Below, in pieces: positions 24,864 through 36,651 of a DNA stretch of 64,000 nucleotides. The stretch spans positions 1 through 64,000 of the forward strand of contig LXYP01000045.1 of assembly GCA_001650955.1 (NCBI GenBank), in the 5' to 3' direction. The DNA comes from Sphingomonadales bacterium EhC05 (GTDB lineage Bacteria; Pseudomonadota; Alphaproteobacteria; Sphingomonadales; Sphingomonadaceae). Both the position numbers and the translations under genes were made by a program. The notes beneath the pieces are model-generated. The model saw nothing but the letters and a program-made list of their open reading frames with translations, was not told the origin of the DNA and ran no database searches. How positions within the stretch are numbered: position 1 is the first letter of the stretch; the number at the start of each line of letters is the position of its first letter.

Positions 24864-27800
24864 TGCCCAAAAGAACTGACATAAAATCCATCCTTATCGT
24901 CGGCGCGGGTCCGATCATTATCGGCCAGGCCTGCGAGTTTGACTATAGCGGCACGCAGGCGTGCAAAGCGCTCAAGGAAGAGGGTTATAGGATCATCCTG
25001 GTCAACTCCAATCCGGCGACGATCATGACCGATCCGGAAATGGCCGACGCGACCTATATCGAGCCGATCACGCCGGAAATTGTCGCCAAGATTATCGAAA
25101 AGGAGCGCCCCGACGCGATCCTCCCGACAATGGGCGGGCAGACCGCGCTCAACACCGCGCTGACGCTCAACAAAATGGGTGTGCTTGATAAATATGGAGT
25201 CCAGATGATCGGCGCCGATGCCGAGGCGATCGACAAGGCCGAGGACCGCGAGAAATTCAAGGCGGCGATGGACAAGATCGGTCTTGAGAGTCCGCGCTCT
25301 GCAGTGGCGCATAGCGAAGCGCAGGCGCTCGAGATTTTGGAAGATATCGGCTTGCCGGCGATCATGCGGCCAAGCTTCACCATGGGTGGCACCGGCGGCG
25401 GCGTCGCTTATAATCGCGAAGAATTCATCCATTTCATCCGGACCTCGCTGGAAGCCTCGCCGACCAATGAAGTGCTGATCGATGAGTCGCTGATCGGCTG
25501 GAAAGAATATGAGATGGAGGTTGTCCGCGACAGCGCCGACAATTGCATCATCATCTGCTCGATCGAAAATGTCGATCCGATGGGCGTGCATACGGGCGAT
25601 TCGATCACGGTCGCGCCGGCGCTGACCCTGACCGACAAGGAATATCAGATCATGCGCAACGCCTCGCTGGCGGTGCTCAGAGAAATCGGAGTCGAAACAG
25701 GCGGTTCCAACGTACAGTTCGCAGTCAATCCGAAGGATGGCCGGCTGGTGGTGATCGAAATGAACCCGCGGGTGTCGCGCAGTTCGGCGCTGGCGTCCAA
25801 GGCGACCGGCTTCCCGATTGCCAGCGTCGCGGCAAAATTGGCGGTCGGCTATACGCTCGACGAAATTGACAATGATATTACCGGTGTGACCCCGGCGTCC
25901 TTCGAACCGACGATTGATTATGTCGTCACCAAAATTCCGCGCTTTGCCTTTGAGAAATTCAAGGGCGCCGAGCCGTTGCTGTCGACGGCGATGAAGTCGG
26001 TCGGTGAAGTCATGGCGATTGGCCGCAATATTCATGAATCGATGCAGAAGGCCCTGCGCGGTCTGGAAACCGGGCTCGACGGCTTCAACCGCGTCCATGC
26101 GCTGATCGGCGCCCCGCGCGAGGATATTGCCGCAGCGCTCGCCCAGGCGACGCCAGACCGTATTCTCGTTGCCGCGCAGGCGATGCGCGAAGGCTTTGGC
26201 GATGATGAAATTCACAATATCGCGGGCTTTGATCCCTGGTTTCTCGCGCGAATTCGTGAAATTATCGATGCCGAGCGGGATATTCTCGACAATGGCCTGC
26301 CGAATGAGGCGGACGCACTGCGCGGGCTGAAGGCGATGGGCTTTTCCGACAAGCGTCTCGCCAATCTCGCGGTTGACGCGGTCCATGTCGCAGGCGGCGC
26401 GGGACGTGCGGTCGCCGGCGGACGTGGTCTGCTGCATGACGCCATTGCTGCCATGGCGGGGGCGACCACTGAAGATGAAGTCCGGGCGCTGCGGCACAAA
26501 CATGGCATTCGGCCGGTGTTCAAGCGGATTGACACCTGTGCGGCGGAATTTGAAGCCAAGACGCCCTATATGTATTCGACCTATGAAGCGCCGATTTTCG
26601 GAGCGCCGGAATGTGAAGCCCAGCCGTCTGAGGCCAGGAAGGTCGTCATTCTTGGTGGCGGTCCCAACCGGATCGGGCAGGGGATCGAATTTGACTATTG
26701 CTGCTGCCATGCCTGTTACGCGCTGGCCGATGCCGGCTATGAGACGATCATGATCAATTGCAATCCGGAGACGGTGTCGACCGACTATGACACGTCCGAC
26801 CGGCTCTATTTTGAGCCTTTGACCGCGGAAGATGTCTTGGAAATCCTCCATGTCGAGCAGAGCAAGGGCACGCTGGCCGGGGTGATCGTTCAATTTGGCG
26901 GCCAGACTCCGCTGAGTCTGGCAGCGGCGCTCGAAGCGGCTGGCATTCCGATCCTTGGCACCACACCCGATGCGATTGATCTCGCCGAAGACCGCGAGCG
27001 CTTTGCCAAGCTGGTCAATAAATTGGGCCTCAAACAGCCGGAAAACGGCATGGCCCGGACCCGCGACGAAGCGGTGAAAATCGCCGAACGTATCGGCTAT
27101 CCGGTGCTCATCCGGCCGAGTTTCGTGCTCGGCGGCCGGGCGATGGAGATTGTCGACGGTCCGGCGCAGCTGGAAGATTATATCAATACCGCCGTGCAAG
27201 TGTCTGGCGATAGCCCTGTACTGGTCGACCAATATTTGCGCGATGCGATCGAGGTTGATGTCGACGCGATCTGCGATGGTGACGATGTGGTCGTCTGCGG
27301 CGTGCTGCAGCATATTGAGGAAGCCGGGGTCCATTCGGGCGACAGCGCCTGCACGATCCCGCCGCACAGCCTGCCGGCCGAGATTATCGCCGAAATGGAA
27401 CGGCAGACCGCAGCTCTGGCTCATGGACTGCAAGTGCGCGGCCTGATGAATATCCAGTTTGCGGTGAAGGATGGCGAGGTCTATCTGATCGAAGTCAACC
27501 CGCGGGCCAGCCGGACGGTGCCCTTTGTCGCCAAGGCGATTGGCGTGCCAATTGCCAAGATTGCAGCCCGGGTGATGGCGGGCGAAAAGCTCAAAGACTT
27601 GCCAGTGATTGATAGGAATATCGACTATATTGCGGTAAAAGAAGCGGTCTTCCCATTCAGCCGTTTCCCCGGAATCGATCCGGTTCTCTCGCCCGAGATG
27701 AAATCCACCGGGGAAGTGATGGGCATTGACCAGAGCTTCCCGATTGCCTTTGGCAAGGCGCAAATGGGCGCGAGCAATCTTTTACCGGACGCGGGCACGA

Positions 27801-28198
27801 TCTTCATCTCGGTCAAGGAGACCGACAAGAAGGTGATCGAACCCGCAGCGCGATTGGCGGAGAAGCTCGGCTTTAAAATTGTCGCGACCAGTGGCACGGC
27901 CCAATATCTTGCCGAGCAGGGGATCGCGGTCGAGCAGATCAACAAAGTGGCCGAAGGGCGCCCGCATATTGTCGACCGGATCAAGGACGATGATATCGCG
28001 CTTATCTTCAACACGACCGAAGGCTGGCAGTCGCTGAAAGACTCCAAATCCATCCGCGCGGCGGCGTTGGTTAGCAAGATTCCAATCTACACCACGGCAA
28101 CCGCTAGCGTTGCGGCAATGGAGGCGATTGGGGCGATGCGCGACGAAACTCTTGAAGTTCGCTCGCTTCAGTCTTATTATAGTAGTTCGCAGACTTAG
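24863..28198 (+). CDS. carB: Carbamoyl-phosphate synthase large subunit
   Basis: 1111 residues with the internal duplication of two ATP-grasp units: first half [22 protein letters not shown] ... [12 protein letters not shown] ... [19 protein letters not shown]; second half [21 protein letters not shown] ... [14 protein letters not shown] ... [17 protein letters not shown]. The C-terminal allosteric MGS-like domain follows ([13 protein letters not shown] ... [12 protein letters not shown]). It makes carbamoyl phosphate from bicarbonate, ATP and ammonia channelled from CarA. The slightly extended length relative to E. coli is usual in alphaproteobacteria. Confidence 0.98.
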   Translation: MPKRTDIKSILIVGAGPIIIGQACEFDYSGTQACKALKEEGYRIILVNSNPATIMTDPEMADATYIEPITPEIVAKIIEKERPDAILPTMGGQTALNTALTLNKMGVLDKYGVQMIGADAEAIDKAEDREKFKAAMDKIGLESPRSAVAHSEAQALEILEDIGLPAIMRPSFTMGGTGGGVAYNREEFIHFIRTSLEASPTNEVLIDESLIGWKEYEMEVVRDSADNCIIICSIENVDPMGVHTGDSITVAPALTLTDKEYQIMRNASLAVLREIGVETGGSNVQFAVNPKDGRLVVIEMNPRVSRSSALASKATGFPIASVAAKLAVGYTLDEIDNDITGVTPASFEPTIDYVVTKIPRFAFEKFKGAEPLLSTAMKSVGEVMAIGRNIHESMQKALRGLETGLDGFNRVHALIGAPREDIAAALAQATPDRILVAAQAMREGFGDDEIHNIAGFDPWFLARIREIIDAERDILDNGLPNEADALRGLKAMGFSDKRLANLAVDAVHVAGGAGRAVAGGRGLLHDAIAAMAGATTEDEVRALRHKHGIRPVFKRIDTCAAEFEAKTPYMYSTYEAPIFGAPECEAQPSEARKVVILGGGPNRIGQGIEFDYCCCHACYALADAGYETIMINCNPETVSTDYDTSDRLYFEPLTAEDVLEILHVEQSKGTLAGVIVQFGGQTPLSLAAALEAAGIPILGTTPDAIDLAEDRERFAKLVNKLGLKQPENGMARTRDEAVKIAERIGYPVLIRPSFVLGGRAMEIVDGPAQLEDYINTAVQVSGDSPVLVDQYLRDAIEVDVDAICDGDDVVVCGVLQHIEEAGVHSGDSACTIPPHSLPAEIIAEMERQTAALAHGLQVRGLMNIQFAVKDGEVYLIEVNPRASRTVPFVAKAIGVPIAKIAARVMAGEKLKDLPVIDRNIDYIAVKEAVFPFSRFPGIDPVLSPEMKSTGEVMGIDQSFPIAFGKAQMGASNLLPDAGTIFISVKETDKKVIEPAARLAEKLGFKIVATSGTAQYLAEQGIAVEQINKVAEGRPHIVDRIKDDDIALIFNTTEGWQSLKDSKSIRAAALVSKIPIYTTATASVAAMEAIGAMRDETLEVRSLQSYYSSSQT

Positions 28199-28321
28199 TT
28201 TCCCGACATTTTGTCACACTGCGGGCGCGTTGCATAGCAAGAGCGCCGGATAACTGTTTTGACGCTGCGCCCCTTGCATTTGGGTCGGGCAGACAGCGGA
28301 TTGTAGAAGAAAGGCCAAAAT

Positions 28322-28795
28322 ATGGCTGTTGAAAAAGTACCGATGTTGCAGGAAGGCCATGACAAGCTGGAAGCAGAATTGAAGGCGCTGAAAATTGAGC
28401 GCCCGTTGATCGTCGACGCGATTGAAGAAGCGCGCGCCCATGGCGATCTGTCGGAAAATGCCGAATATCACGCGGCAAAGGAACGCCAAGGCCAGGTCGA
28501 GGCAACCATCGGCGATCTCGAAGACAAGCTCAGCCGGGCGCAGGTGATCGATCCGAAAACGCTGACCGGCGACAAAGCGGTGTTCGGAGCCACGCTGACA
28601 TTGCTCGACGAAAATGACAAGCCGGTCAGATATCAGCTGGTTGGACAGGCCGAAGCCGATGCAAAAGCTGGCAAGATCAGCTATAATAGTCCGATCGGCC
28701 GGGCGATGATCGGCCGGAATGTGGGTGACGAAATCGAAGTCACCGTGCCATCGGGCGACAAATATTATCTGCTCGAAAAAATCGAGTTTATCTAA
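28322..28795 (+). CDS. greA: Transcription elongation factor GreA
   Basis: 157-residue factor that rescues backtracked RNA polymerase by stimulating transcript cleavage. The N-terminal coiled coil carries the acidic tip motif [16 protein letters not shown], and the C-terminal FKBP-like domain ends [21 protein letters not shown]. It lies 123 bases after carB and 5 bases before the rhomboid gene, which is probably co-transcribed. Confidence 0.97.
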   Translation: MAVEKVPMLQEGHDKLEAELKALKIERPLIVDAIEEARAHGDLSENAEYHAAKERQGQVEATIGDLEDKLSRAQVIDPKTLTGDKAVFGATLTLLDENDKPVRYQLVGQAEADAKAGKISYNSPIGRAMIGRNVGDEIEVTVPSGDKYYLLEKIEFI

Positions 28796-28800
28796 AGCCA

Positions 28801-29442
28801 ATGAACGTACCAAGCGGGAAGCTGACCAACGGGTTGATCATCGCCAATGTGCTGGTCTTTCTGTTGATCTGGCTTCTCGGCTGGGAACAGCAGGCAGTGC
28901 TGCGCGGCGGCCTGTTTCCTGTTCGACTGAGCGGCGAAATTATCGACAGCGCGGCGCATGGCTGGATGGTGCCGGCCTGGCTGACACCGCTGTCATCGGC
29001 TTTCTTGCACAGTGGATTCATCCATATCGGTTTCAATATGGTGATGCTGCTGTTTTGCGGACGTTTTGTCGAGCAGGCCTTGGGGCCACAATTGATGGCT
29101 TTGCTTTACCTGTTTGGTGCATATGCCGCCGCTTTCGCCGAATTTGCTGTGGATAGCCAATCGATGATACCCGTGATCGGGGCGAGTGGCGCAATCTCTG
29201 CGGTGATCGGGGCCTATGCGATGCTGTTCGCGCGCAATCAGGTCGAACCGCTGGGGCCGATACCTGGCTATGTCGTGCGAATAATCTGGCTGTCGCTGGC
29301 ATGGATAGCGATCCAGCTGATGATCGGAGTCGCGACCAGAGGTGGTCTCAACGGCATCGCCATTTTCGCGCATATCGGTGGATTTGTCGCGGGCGTGCTG
29401 CTGACCCGCCCGCTGCTTCAGTGGCGCTTTCGTAGCGCTTAA
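28801..29442 (+). CDS. Rhomboid-family intramembrane serine protease
   Basis: 213-residue polytopic membrane protein. The catalytic Ser129 is in GASG (127-130), the partner His191 is in FAHIGGFVAG, and the HIGFN motif (75-79) supplies the oxyanion-stabilising Asn79. About six transmembrane helices are visible, with the usual first loop between helices 1 and 2. It cleaves transmembrane substrates within the inner membrane; the substrate is unknown. It follows greA by 5 bases. Its stop overlaps the end of the convergent DUF4170 gene. Confidence 0.93.
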   Translation: MNVPSGKLTNGLIIANVLVFLLIWLLGWEQQAVLRGGLFPVRLSGEIIDSAAHGWMVPAWLTPLSSAFLHSGFIHIGFNMVMLLFCGRFVEQALGPQLMALLYLFGAYAAAFAEFAVDSQSMIPVIGASGAISAVIGAYAMLFARNQVEPLGPIPGYVVRIIWLSLAWIAIQLMIGVATRGGLNGIAIFAHIGGFVAGVLLTRPLLQWRFRSA

Positions 29443-29675
29443 GCGTTTTCGGGAAGTTCCGGCTCAAGCAGTTTGTGCAGATGCACGACGACATATTTCA
29501 TTTCGGCATCATCCACTGTCCGCTGGGCCTTGTCGCGCCACGCCTCTTCGGCATCTTCGTAATTTCCGTAGACGCCGACGAGATCCATCTCATCGAGATT
29601 TTCGAAATCAACGCCGCGCGGATCTTTGACCCTGCCGCCCATGACGAGATGGATTTTGCTACGTGATTCGCTCAT
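29439..29675 (-). CDS. DUF4170-family protein
   Basis: 78-residue protein with the family pattern LVMGGRVKDP ... DLVGVYGNYEDAEEAWRDKAQRTVDDAEMKYVVVHLHKLL. Function unknown; the family is widespread in alphaproteobacteria. It overlaps the start region of nothing essential but shares a 4-base overlap with the upstream gene at 29672, so it is the last gene of the minus-strand cluster that begins at 31514. Confidence 0.85.
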   Translation of the reverse strand: MSESRSKIHLVMGGRVKDPRGVDFENLDEMDLVGVYGNYEDAEEAWRDKAQRTVDDAEMKYVVVHLHKLLEPELPENA

Positions 29676-30244
29676 TTTCTATCCTGATTCTCTGTTTTGA
29701 CTGCATCCTGTGCAGCGACCATCGCGGTCTTAGCAGCGTCAATCGCCTTGCCAAATAAATCTTTGAGCTGATCACGTAAATTGTCGTTGGTCAGTCCCAT
29801 TTCATTGATTTGATCTTTGCTCGCATCCTTGGCCGCCAGATAGGCCGTTTTTGCGGTCTCGTTAATCTTCCGGCCCGCACCGCCGACAATTTTCTTCTCT
29901 GCCTTGCTCTTCGGCAACAGCGCGCCAATGATCACGCCGAGCGCCGCGCCGCCAGCGACGATGGCAAGGGGGCTGTTGGTGATGGTTTCTTCGGATTTGG
30001 CGACGGCCTTTTTGGCCACATCCTTGGTCACGGCCACTTTGTCGGCGGCAATCTCGCGGCCTTCGCCAAGCAGCGCGGCGGCGCGCGCCTTGCTCTCCGA
30101 CATTTTCTCGCGGACAATTTCGGTGCTTTCGCTGGCTTTCTCGCGCGCATTTTGCAGCGTTTCCTGCGATGTTGTGCGGGCGCTATCCAATGTCTCGCGA
30201 GACGCAGCGCGGGCCTTTTCAATATTATCAGTCAATCTACTCAT
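29672..30244 (-). CDS. Membrane-anchored helical protein (DUF883/YtxH-like)
   Basis: 190 residues, rich in A, K and E. A long helical N-terminal half (repeating ARAASRETLDSARTTSQETLQ-type 11-mers, LEA-like) is followed by one transmembrane helix SPLAIVAGGAALGVIIGALLP (about 90-110) and a helical C-terminal tail. The layout recalls ElaB/YqjD or YtxH stress proteins. It belongs to a four-gene cluster with a YqjE/holin-like protein. No enzymatic motif is present. Confidence 0.7.
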   Translation of the reverse strand: MSRLTDNIEKARAASRETLDSARTTSQETLQNAREKASESTEIVREKMSESKARAAALLGEGREIAADKVAVTKDVAKKAVAKSEETITNSPLAIVAGGAALGVIIGALLPKSKAEKKIVGGAGRKINETAKTAYLAAKDASKDQINEMGLTNDNLRDQLKDLFGKAIDAAKTAMVAAQDAVKTENQDRK

Positions 30245-30247
30245 GGT

Positions 30248-30565
30248 TCATTCCTCGGTGGGATTGTCATTTGTCGCTTTATGATCAGTTATCAGCTTTG
30301 CCAAGGGTTTGCGCAAGGCAATCAACGTTGCGGTCGCCGCCACGGTCGCGGTAATGCCCGGATGGGCCTTCACTCCGACGAGCGCCGTTTTGCCGGTTTT
30401 CAGGACCTGATCCAGCGCCCTGTCTTTGGCTTCTTCGACAAGATTTGACGGACGAAACCTTTCCCTGGTTTCCGTCGCATTGTCCTTCAGCTTCTCGCGC
30501 GCCTGGCGGCGCTCCATTGCCAAATTGCGCAGGTTGAAAATATCGTCATTATTGCTGGTCATCAA
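30248..30565 (-). CDS. Small YqjK-like membrane protein
   Basis: 105 residues. A charged helical first half (LAMERRQAREKLKDNATETRE) is followed by one hydrophobic segment GITATVAATATLIALRKPLAKLI (about 68-90). In position it corresponds to YqjK in the E. coli yqjD-yqjE-yqjK cluster, but sequence similarity is weak. It overlaps the upstream gene by 4 bases (30562-30565), so translation is probably coupled. Confidence 0.6.
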   Translation of the reverse strand: MMTSNNDDIFNLRNLAMERRQAREKLKDNATETRERFRPSNLVEEAKDRALDQVLKTGKTALVGVKAHPGITATVAATATLIALRKPLAKLITDHKATNDNPTEE

Positions 30566-30969
30566 TCATTCTCGTCAAGAGGCAGTTTTCTAGCCCGTTT
30601 AATCGCGATATTCATCAACACCAGCGCGATAAGCAATGTCGAACCGGTCAGCAGACCGGTGGCTGCGATCGGGCCAAGATAGTGCGAAAGGATCAGCAAT
30701 ATCCCGAGGATCAGCGCCACAAGGGTCATGATCCCAACGACCATGGCAATGCCAAATAGCATGAGGACCTGTTTCGTGGCGGTCAGGTTGACCGACAATT
30801 TGGTGCGATAATATTCGACTTCGGCAATGGCCAGCTTGCGGGCGTCATCAATCAGATCGGTCAGCTGAAATTTCAGTGATTTATCCGCCTCGGCGTCTGG
30901 CCGCGCGGAATCATCCTCCGTCAAGGGGAGTTCGTCATCCGAAACTGAATTTTTGCGCTCGTCCAACAT
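30562..30969 (-). CDS. Phage-holin-superfamily membrane protein (YqjE-like)
   Basis: 135 residues. The amphipathic helix LTDLIDDARKLAIAEVEYYRTKL is followed by two transmembrane helices (VLMLFGIAMVVGIMTLVALILG and LGPIAATGLLTGSTLLIALVLM). This is the DUF1469 / Holin-X arrangement, of which E. coli YqjE is a member. These are not lytic holins in the usual sense; they accompany DUF883 proteins at the inner membrane. It lies between the two DUF883-like genes of this cluster. Confidence 0.8.
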   Translation of the reverse strand: MLDERKNSVSDDELPLTEDDSARPDAEADKSLKFQLTDLIDDARKLAIAEVEYYRTKLSVNLTATKQVLMLFGIAMVVGIMTLVALILGILLILSHYLGPIAATGLLTGSTLLIALVLMNIAIKRARKLPLDEND

Positions 30970-30998
30970 CTGTCACCCGCAATGCCTATTTGCCAAAC

Positions 30999-31514
30999 TC
31001 ACGCGTCGCGATCATCCATTCCTGATTTGATCAAACGGGATACGAGGAAGCCAACGACAGCAGCGGCGCCGATGGCGACAGCTGGGCTTTTCCGGACAAA
31101 ACCACGCGCATCCTCGACCATTTCGTCGATTTCCTTCTTGTTCAGCTTATCGGCAAATGAGGAAACTGCATCGGCGGCAGATCGCGCATAGTCGCCATAT
31201 TTCTCGCCGACATTGTCGTCGATGGTCTTGGCGCTATCTTCGATCATCTTGCTGAGATTATCAATTGCGTCGCCGGTCCGTTCTTTGCCTTGATTGGCAG
31301 CAGATTTGGCTTTGGTCAGCGCACGTTCTTTCAAATCACCTGCCACGGCTCCGGTTTCGGCGGCTGCGCGTGTCGCGCCTGCCTTGAGCGGTGCGGCCTT
31401 GCGCGCCGTCGCGGTACGTTTTTCGGAGCTGTCTTTTTTCGCTGCGGCTTTACGCGCTGCAGGCTTCTTCGCTGCTGTCGTTTTCTTTGCAGTGGTTTTC
31501 TTGGCTTCTGCCAT
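30999..31514 (-). CDS. DUF883/YqjD-like protein with histone-H1-like tail
   Basis: 172 residues from the ATG ending at 31514, which has a strong AGGAAGGA site (31523-31530) 8 bases upstream. Residues 1-45 are a lysine/alanine-rich tail (KKTTAKKTTAAKKPAARKAA). A helical domain follows, then a C-terminal hydrophobic segment after RKSPAVAIGAAAVVGFLVSRL, matching the YqjD C-terminal anchor. E. coli YqjD ties ribosomes to the inner membrane in stationary phase; a similar nucleic-acid- or ribosome-binding role is inferred. First gene of the cluster running to 29439. Confidence 0.72.
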   Translation of the reverse strand: MAEAKKTTAKKTTAAKKPAARKAAAKKDSSEKRTATARKAAPLKAGATRAAAETGAVAGDLKERALTKAKSAANQGKERTGDAIDNLSKMIEDSAKTIDDNVGEKYGDYARSAADAVSSFADKLNKKEIDEMVEDARGFVRKSPAVAIGAAAVVGFLVSRLIKSGMDDRDA

Positions 31515-31568
31515 TTGAATATTCCTTCCTGAATTGCCCCTTGCCGACGCTCTGCAATCATACTGTAG

Positions 31569-32994
<1,426 letters not shown>

Positions 32995-32996
<2 letters not shown>

Positions 32997-33010
32997 TCTC
33001 AATTGAGATC
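32995..33010. repeat. Perfect 16-bp palindrome after eno
   Basis: GATCTCAATTGAGATC spans 32995-33010 and overlaps the eno stop codon. There is no T-run, so it is not a canonical terminator; it could be an operator for the downstream ftsB-pdh genes or a processing site. Function unknown. Confidence 0.6.
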
Positions 33011-33096
33011 GGTTTGGGAGCGAATCGTCGCAAAATAGCAAAAAAAACCGTTAACGCACTTGCCAGCGAATCAGTTTTCTGATTCAAGCTGAAAGC

Positions 33097-33408
33097 ATGG
33101 CACATCGCGAACAAATTACCGGATTGATCAAGTCGGCGCTCATCCCAGGATTCGCGCTGCTGACTCTGCTGGCTATCGCGGGCTATGCGGTGCTCGGTCC
33201 GACCGGAATTTTGGCGTGGGGCGAATATCAGGCCGAACTCGAAACGCGCAGCACTCAACTTGCGCAATTGCAAGTGGAGCGCGATGCTTTGCTGAACCGG
33301 GTCAAATTGCTCGATCCAAAAGGTGCTGACCCCGATCTCGTCGGTGAATTGTTACGCAAGGAAGTCAACGTCATTCATCCGGATGAAATTATCATCCCAT
33401 TGAAGTAA
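33097..33408 (+). CDS. ftsB: FtsB/DivIC-type septum formation initiator
   Basis: 103-residue bitopic membrane protein. A transmembrane helix (ALIPGFALLTLLAIAGYAVLG, ~13-33) is followed by a coiled coil (YQAELETRSTQLAQLQVERDALLNRVKLL, ~44-72) and a short conserved tail DPDLVGELLRKEVN. FtsB links FtsL and FtsQ in the divisome. Its place between eno and pdhA is the usual one in alphaproteobacteria. The 120 bases to pdhA carry no clear terminator. Confidence 0.9.
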   Translation: MAHREQITGLIKSALIPGFALLTLLAIAGYAVLGPTGILAWGEYQAELETRSTQLAQLQVERDALLNRVKLLDPKGADPDLVGELLRKEVNVIHPDEIIIPLK

Positions 33409-33513
33409 CAGATGTTACCAATCTCAAAATATCATCGCTTTTGCTCCGACTATTGACTCTAATCGCTTGGGTAACGAACCAGTTTTGTCTATGCTCCAAC
33501 GCAAGATAATAAC

Positions 33514-33519
33514 AAGGAG
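33514..33519 (+). promoter_or_regulatory. Shine-Dalgarno of pdhA
   Basis: AAGGAG lies 9 bases before the GTG at 33529. The TTG at 33520 immediately follows this site and cannot be used as start, so this site fixes the pdhA start as GTG. Confidence 0.75.
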
Positions 33520-33528
33520 TTGAACGAA

Positions 33529-34632
33529 GTGGCAAAGCCCCCCCGGAAAACACCCGCTGCCAAAAAATCGCCAGCTGCAAAAAAATCTGCACCGGCGCGC
33601 AAGTCTTCAACTCCAAGCAAGCCGGTGGCCAAGACGACAGGTGGTTTGAAAACGCCGATCTACAAAGCCACCAAGGCTGAGCTTATGGATTTTTACGAGC
33701 AGATGCTGCTGATCCGTCGGTTTGAAGAAAAAGCCGGGCAGCTTTACGGGCTCGGGCTGATCGGTGGCTTCTGCCATTTATATATCGGCCAGGAAGCCGT
33801 AGTAACCGGTCTTCAATCCGCGATCGAACCCGGCAAGGATAGCGTGATTACCGGCTATCGCGATCACGGACATATGCTGGCGTGCGGGATTGATCCGAAA
33901 ATTGTGATGGCCGAATTGACTGGCCGTGCGTCGGGAATCTCAAAGGGCAAGGGCGGCTCGATGCACATGTTCTCCGTCGATCATGGCTTCTATGGCGGAC
34001 ATGGAATTGTCGGCGCGCAAGTGTCTCTCGGCACCGGTCTGGCGTTCGCGCATAAATATAAAGAAGATGGCGGCGTCTGTCTCGCTTATTTCGGCGATGG
34101 TGCGTCTAACCAGGGGCAAGTCTACGAGAGTTTTAACATGGCGGAACTCTGGCAGCTGCCGGTTGTGTTTGTGATTGAGAATAACCAATATGCCATGGGT
34201 ACGAGCGTGAATCGGTCTTCCGCGGAAGATCAGCTTTACCGGCGCGGTGAAAGTTTCCGGATTCCAGGCATGCAGGTTGACGGCATGGACGTGCTCGCGG
34301 TGCGTGGCGCTGTCGAGGAAGCGCTGAAAGATGTTCGCGGCGGCGGCGGCCCGGTATTGATGGAGCTGAAGACCTATCGCTATCGCGGGCATAGCATGTC
34401 CGATCCGGCCAAATATCGCAGCCGCGAAGAAGTCCAGAATATTCGCGAAAAATCCGATCCGATTGAACGATTGAAAGCCATGCTGATGAAGCAGGGCGTG
34501 GCTGAGGACGAGCTGAAAATACTGGATAAAAAAGTGCGGAAAACAGTCGCCGATGCGGCTGATTTTGCGGAGGAATCTCCCGAGCCTGAACTGGCCGAAC
34601 TTTATACCGATGTGCTGGTGGAGCAATATTGA
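33529..34632 (+). CDS. pdhA: Pyruvate dehydrogenase E1 component, alpha subunit
   Basis: Thiamine-diphosphate-dependent decarboxylase of the PDH complex. Residues ~1-38 are a K/A/P/S-rich tail ([19 protein letters not shown]). The catalytic part follows: [37 protein letters not shown], the [10 protein letters not shown] segment, and the ThDP motif GDGASNQG ... NMAELW ... [10 protein letters not shown]. The phosphorylation-loop region is [11 protein letters not shown]. The protein has 367 residues from the GTG start chosen by the AAGGAG site. The stop overlaps the pdhB ATG (TGATG). Confidence 0.97.
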   Translation: MAKPPRKTPAAKKSPAAKKSAPARKSSTPSKPVAKTTGGLKTPIYKATKAELMDFYEQMLLIRRFEEKAGQLYGLGLIGGFCHLYIGQEAVVTGLQSAIEPGKDSVITGYRDHGHMLACGIDPKIVMAELTGRASGISKGKGGSMHMFSVDHGFYGGHGIVGAQVSLGTGLAFAHKYKEDGGVCLAYFGDGASNQGQVYESFNMAELWQLPVVFVIENNQYAMGTSVNRSSAEDQLYRRGESFRIPGMQVDGMDVLAVRGAVEEALKDVRGGGGPVLMELKTYRYRGHSMSDPAKYRSREEVQNIREKSDPIERLKAMLMKQGVAEDELKILDKKVRKTVADAADFAEESPEPELAELYTDVLVEQY

Positions 34633-35999
34633 TGGCTATTGAACTGAAAATGCCCGCCCTTTCTCCCACCATGGAAGAGGGGACGCTTGCCAAATGGTTC
34701 GTCAAAGAAGGCGACGAAGTGAGCTCAGGTGATATTCTGGCCGAAATTGAAACCGACAAAGCGACAATGGAGTTTGAGGCGGTGGACGAGGGTGTTATCT
34801 CGAAGATATTGGTGGCCGAGGGAACCGACGAAGTTCCGGTTGGAACAGTGATCGCTGAGATGACCGGTGAAGATGAAGAATCAGATTCTTCTCCCGCCCC
34901 TGCACGCGCCGACAAGCCGAAAGCAGAGCCGGTTGCGGCTCCTGTAACTGCTGAAACAGCGCCGCCCGCGCCGGTGTCCCGTGCATCGGATCCTGCCATC
35001 CCAGACGGGACGGCGATGACGTCACTCACCGTGCGCGAAGCCTTGCGCGATGCGATGGCCGAAGAAATGCGCAAAGACGAAACAGTCTTTGTGATGGGCG
35101 AAGAAGTTGCCGAATATCAGGGTGCCTACAAGGTTACGCAGGGACTGCTTGACGAATTTGGTGCCAAGCGGGTGATTGATACGCCGATTACCGAACATGG
35201 TTTTGCCGGCATTGGCGCTGGTGCCGCCATGGGCGGTCTCAAGCCGGTTGTTGAATTTATGACGTTCAACTTTGCGATGCAGGCGATTGATCACATCATC
35301 AACTCCGCCGCCAAGACCAATTATATGTCGGGCGGACAGATGCGGTGCCCAATTGTATTTCGGGGACCAAATGGCGCCGCTTCGCGCGTCGGGGCCCAGC
35401 ATAGTCAGAATTACGGACCCTGGTATGCCGGCGTTCCTGGTCTGATCGTTATCGCGCCATATGATGCGGCCGATGCAAAGGGGCTGCTGAAAGCTGCGAT
35501 TCAATCACCGGATCCGGTTGTCTTTCTCGAAAATGAGCTGATCTACGGCCGTTCGTTCGATGTGCCGCAAATTGATGACTATACGCTTCCGATCGGCAAG
35601 GCGCGGATCATGCGCGACGGCAGCGATGTCACGATTGTGAGCTATTCGATTGGCGTCGGCCTGGCACTCGAAGCCGCCGACGTCCTGGCCGATGAGGGGA
35701 TTGATGCCGAAGTCATCGACCTGCGCACTCTGCGCCCGCTGGACAGCGAAACTATTCTCAAAAGCCTCGCGAAAACAAATCGTCTGGTTGTCGCGGAAGA
35801 AGGTTGGCCAACCTGTTCTATTTCAAGCGAGATTATCGCATTATGTATGGAGCAGGGCTTTGATGATCTCGATGCACCGGTGCTGCGGGTGACCAATGAA
35901 GATGTGCCTTTACCCTATGCCGCAAATCTCGAAAAGGCGGCGCTGATCGATAGCGCAAAAATTATCGAAGCGGTGAAAAAGGTCTGTTACGTTAAGTGA
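34632..35999 (+). CDS. pdhB: Pyruvate dehydrogenase E1 component, beta subunit (lipoyl-domain form)
   Basis: 455 residues. The N-terminal lipoyl domain ([17 protein letters not shown] ... [13 protein letters not shown], lipoylated Lys43) is joined by an A/P-rich linker to the E1-beta core: [66 protein letters not shown] and the C-terminal transketolase domain [18 protein letters not shown]. The lipoyl-E1-beta fusion is characteristic of alphaproteobacteria. The E2 and E3 genes are not in this window. It ends 8 bases inside the convergent TadE-like gene. Confidence 0.97.
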   Translation: MAIELKMPALSPTMEEGTLAKWFVKEGDEVSSGDILAEIETDKATMEFEAVDEGVISKILVAEGTDEVPVGTVIAEMTGEDEESDSSPAPARADKPKAEPVAAPVTAETAPPAPVSRASDPAIPDGTAMTSLTVREALRDAMAEEMRKDETVFVMGEEVAEYQGAYKVTQGLLDEFGAKRVIDTPITEHGFAGIGAGAAMGGLKPVVEFMTFNFAMQAIDHIINSAAKTNYMSGGQMRCPIVFRGPNGAASRVGAQHSQNYGPWYAGVPGLIVIAPYDAADAKGLLKAAIQSPDPVVFLENELIYGRSFDVPQIDDYTLPIGKARIMRDGSDVTIVSYSIGVGLALEAADVLADEGIDAEVIDLRTLRPLDSETILKSLAKTNRLVVAEEGWPTCSISSEIIALCMEQGFDDLDAPVLRVTNEDVPLPYAANLEKAALIDSAKIIEAVKKVCYVK

Positions 36000-36651
36000 T
36001 CACCCCGTAACGATTGCAGGTCCACAGGTCACCGGCAGAAATATTGCTGGAATTGTTCATCGCGTGATCGTCACGTTCGCGGACGACGAATGCGCTTTCA
36101 TAGCGGATCACGATATCACCAAAAAAACGGTCTGAAATCAGCGGCTTATAGTCAAAGACAACTTCGACAAAATTGACTGCGGTGATTGTCGTCGCCGTAA
36201 TTTTCTTCCCGGTCGGCCCCATGCCGGTAGCGAGGCTGGCGTTGGTTCTGCCATCTCCCTCAACACCATAGGATGAGGCATATTTGGTATTTGCGCCATA
36301 GCAGCGTTGCCAGCGTATCCATTGACCTTCGTCAGACCCGCTCAACCCATTATGTTCAAGATTTGAGAGGATCACCCGCGTATTTTCCGAGAATTCGATA
36401 CTTTTGCCGGTTAAACTGGCTCCAGTGAAGATTTCCCTGATATCCGCCTCGTCAATCGACGTGCGCACGCGGGAGGCATTATCCGCGACGAGCATTCCGA
36501 TCTGACTGATCTGCATATGAGACACCGCTAGATTCGCGGTTTCCATCCCGCCCAGGCCAACGGTCAGCAAAAACGGGGCGGTGAAGGCAAATTCCACCAA
36601 CGCCAGCCCGCTAGTATCGTCCCTGAGTCTTTTGAGAATCGAAATATTCAT
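35992..36651 (-). CDS. TadE/G-like pseudopilin
   Basis: 219 residues with a type IV pilin-like start: a short basic leader followed by [24 protein letters not shown] (~12-35), whose Glu20 corresponds to the pilin Glu5. A soluble domain with one transmembrane helix at the N-terminus follows. TadE-like minor pseudopilins are part of Flp/tight-adherence pilus systems. It is the last gene of a three-gene operon and overlaps the preceding gene by 4 bases. It overlaps pdhB by 8 bases at the 3' ends. Confidence 0.85.
   Translation of the reverse strand: MNISILKRLRDDTSGLALVEFAFTAPFLLTVGLGGMETANLAVSHMQISQIGMLVADNASRVRTSIDEADIREIFTGASLTGKSIEFSENTRVILSNLEHNGLSGSDEGQWIRWQRCYGANTKYASSYGVEGDGRTNASLATGMGPTGKKITATTITAVNFVEVVFDYKPLISDRFFGDIVIRYESAFVVRERDDHAMNNSSNISAGDLWTCNRYGVIT

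Noticed and set aside
24860-27763. A 967-codon open frame on the minus strand opposite carB
   Set aside because: It lies entirely antisense to carB, is His/Arg/Asp-rich, lacks any domain pattern, and is the usual codon-position shadow of a conserved GC-moderate gene.
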